Part shown: piece by piece, positions 5,559-5,982 of the stretch | Layout: every line of letters begins with the position of its first letter | Position numbering within the stretch: the first letter of the stretch is position 1 | Source of the DNA: Anaerolineae bacterium | Lineage (GTDB): Bacteria > Chloroflexota > Anaerolineae > E26-bin7 | DNA length: 5,982 bases | Assembly (NCBI GenBank): GCA_029933115.1 | Contig: JAOZOT010000233.1 | Coordinates: 1 to 5,982, forward strand | Direction of reading: 5' to 3' | Position numbers and translations under genes: made by a program | The notes under the pieces: model-generated | Told to the model about the DNA's origin: nothing | Databases searched by the model: none | The model's input: the letters and a program-made list of their open reading frames with translations, nothing else

Positions 5559-5982
5559 AAATCGCAGTGGCGCTTTCGGCCACAGTACGGCCCAGCTCTC
5601 TGCATCTGGCCAGACCTCTCTCATCCGGCGCCCTCTTTACCCGCACGCCCTCACTTATCACGCGCACCCCTTGGTCCTTCAAAGCCCGCGCCATGATTCC
5701 CACCGCCTCTCCGCTCCAACCGTAGGAGCCGAAAGCAGCCCCTGCCTTATCCTTCAGCGGGCTTTTGCTCAGCTCGGCCAAAAGCTTCCTCATGTCCCGG
5801 CTGGGCTGGGCGTTGTGGGTAGGTGAGCCCAGAATGAGGGCATCGGCGCCGGCCAGGTCATCTCGCCGGGCCTCTCCAACTCTTTTGAGGACGACTTCTG
5901 TGCTTTCCACTGAGTTTGCCCCTTCGGCCACGGCACGGGCCATCCGACCGGTGTTGCCTGTGCGGGTATCGTAAAGAATGAC
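5557..5982 (-). CDS. Flavodoxin-domain protein, partial (5' end beyond the window)
   Basis: The visible 141 residues make up nearly a full flavodoxin fold. The reading frame is open to the window edge and begins VILYDTRTGNTGRMARAVAEG, whose T-x-T-GNT segment is the FMN phosphate-binding loop. The real start is therefore just outside the window, probably only a few codons away, and the internal ATG at 5943 would cut through this loop. Later motifs are ALILGSPTHNAQPS, the FMN 90s-loop region FGSYGWSG, and a C-terminal helix. It is most like the flavodoxin domain of FprA itself (shared GSYGW and a similar C-terminal half), so it could be an electron carrier to the FprA encoded 11 nt downstream. 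Classic flavodoxin and a WrbA/FldA-type carrier are the alternatives; the precise partner is inference. Confidence 0.88.
   Translation of the reverse strand, partial: VILYDTRTGNTGRMARAVAEGANSVESTEVVLKRVGEARRDDLAGADALILGSPTHNAQPSRDMRKLLAELSKSPLKDKAGAAFGSYGWSGEAVGIMARALKDQGVRVISEGVRVKRAPDERGLARCRELGRTVAESATAI

Noticed and set aside
5546..5605. Upstream ATG extension of FprA by 20 residues
   Set aside because: The extension overlaps the flavodoxin gene, lacks similarity to the family N-terminus, and the ATG at 5545 has a perfect Shine-Dalgarno.
1..5982. CRISPR array, tRNA or rRNA genes
   Set aside because: No regularly spaced direct repeats of suitable length and no cloverleaf or rRNA-like segments were seen on reading both strands.

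Overview
All recognised genes lie on the minus strand, so the window reads biologically from its right end to its left. The gene content suggests a strict or oxygen-sensitive anaerobe. It includes a TPP/[4Fe-4S] 2-oxoacid:ferredoxin oxidoreductase beta subunit, an A-type flavoprotein (flavodiiron O2/NO reductase) and a stand-alone flavodoxin-like protein. The sequence is moderately GC-rich. The protein style resembles Chloroflexota or thermophilic Firmicutes-like anaerobes, but the sequence alone cannot fix the taxon.

Region 1 (5982 to 4361): a two-gene redox operon. The 3' part of a flavodoxin-domain gene runs off the right edge. It is followed 11 nt later by an intact flavodiiron protein gene (fprA) whose perfect Shine-Dalgarno overlaps the upstream stop codon. 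Region 2 (4360 to about 4205): a 155-nt gap with small inverted repeats, possibly the scar of a mobile element. Region 3 (about 4204 to 3800): the last 130 or so codons of a 2-oxoacid:ferredoxin oxidoreductase alpha subunit (korA). The rest of the gene is missing and an in-frame stop lies just upstream.

Region 4 (3777 to 1164): three accessory genes. The first is an unassigned 237-aa protein with a PD-(D/E)XK nuclease-like signature. The other two are an AbiEi-like antitoxin and an AbiEii-like nucleotidyltransferase toxin, which together form a translationally coupled type IV toxin-antitoxin cassette with its own candidate promoter and operator. Region 5 (1163 to 971): a 193-nt spacer with a CRP/FNR-like palindrome and a long-loop inverted repeat. 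Region 6 (970 to 101): an intact korB-like gene. Region 7 (100 to 1): a nested inverted repeat downstream of it.

The most notable point is architectural. In this enzyme family the alpha and beta genes normally sit side by side. Here a truncated korA and an intact korB are separated by about 2.8 kb holding a nuclease-like gene and an AbiE cassette, as if a small defence or stability module had entered, or been left by rearrangement in, an oxidoreductase operon. No gene-free stretch exceeds 300 bases.
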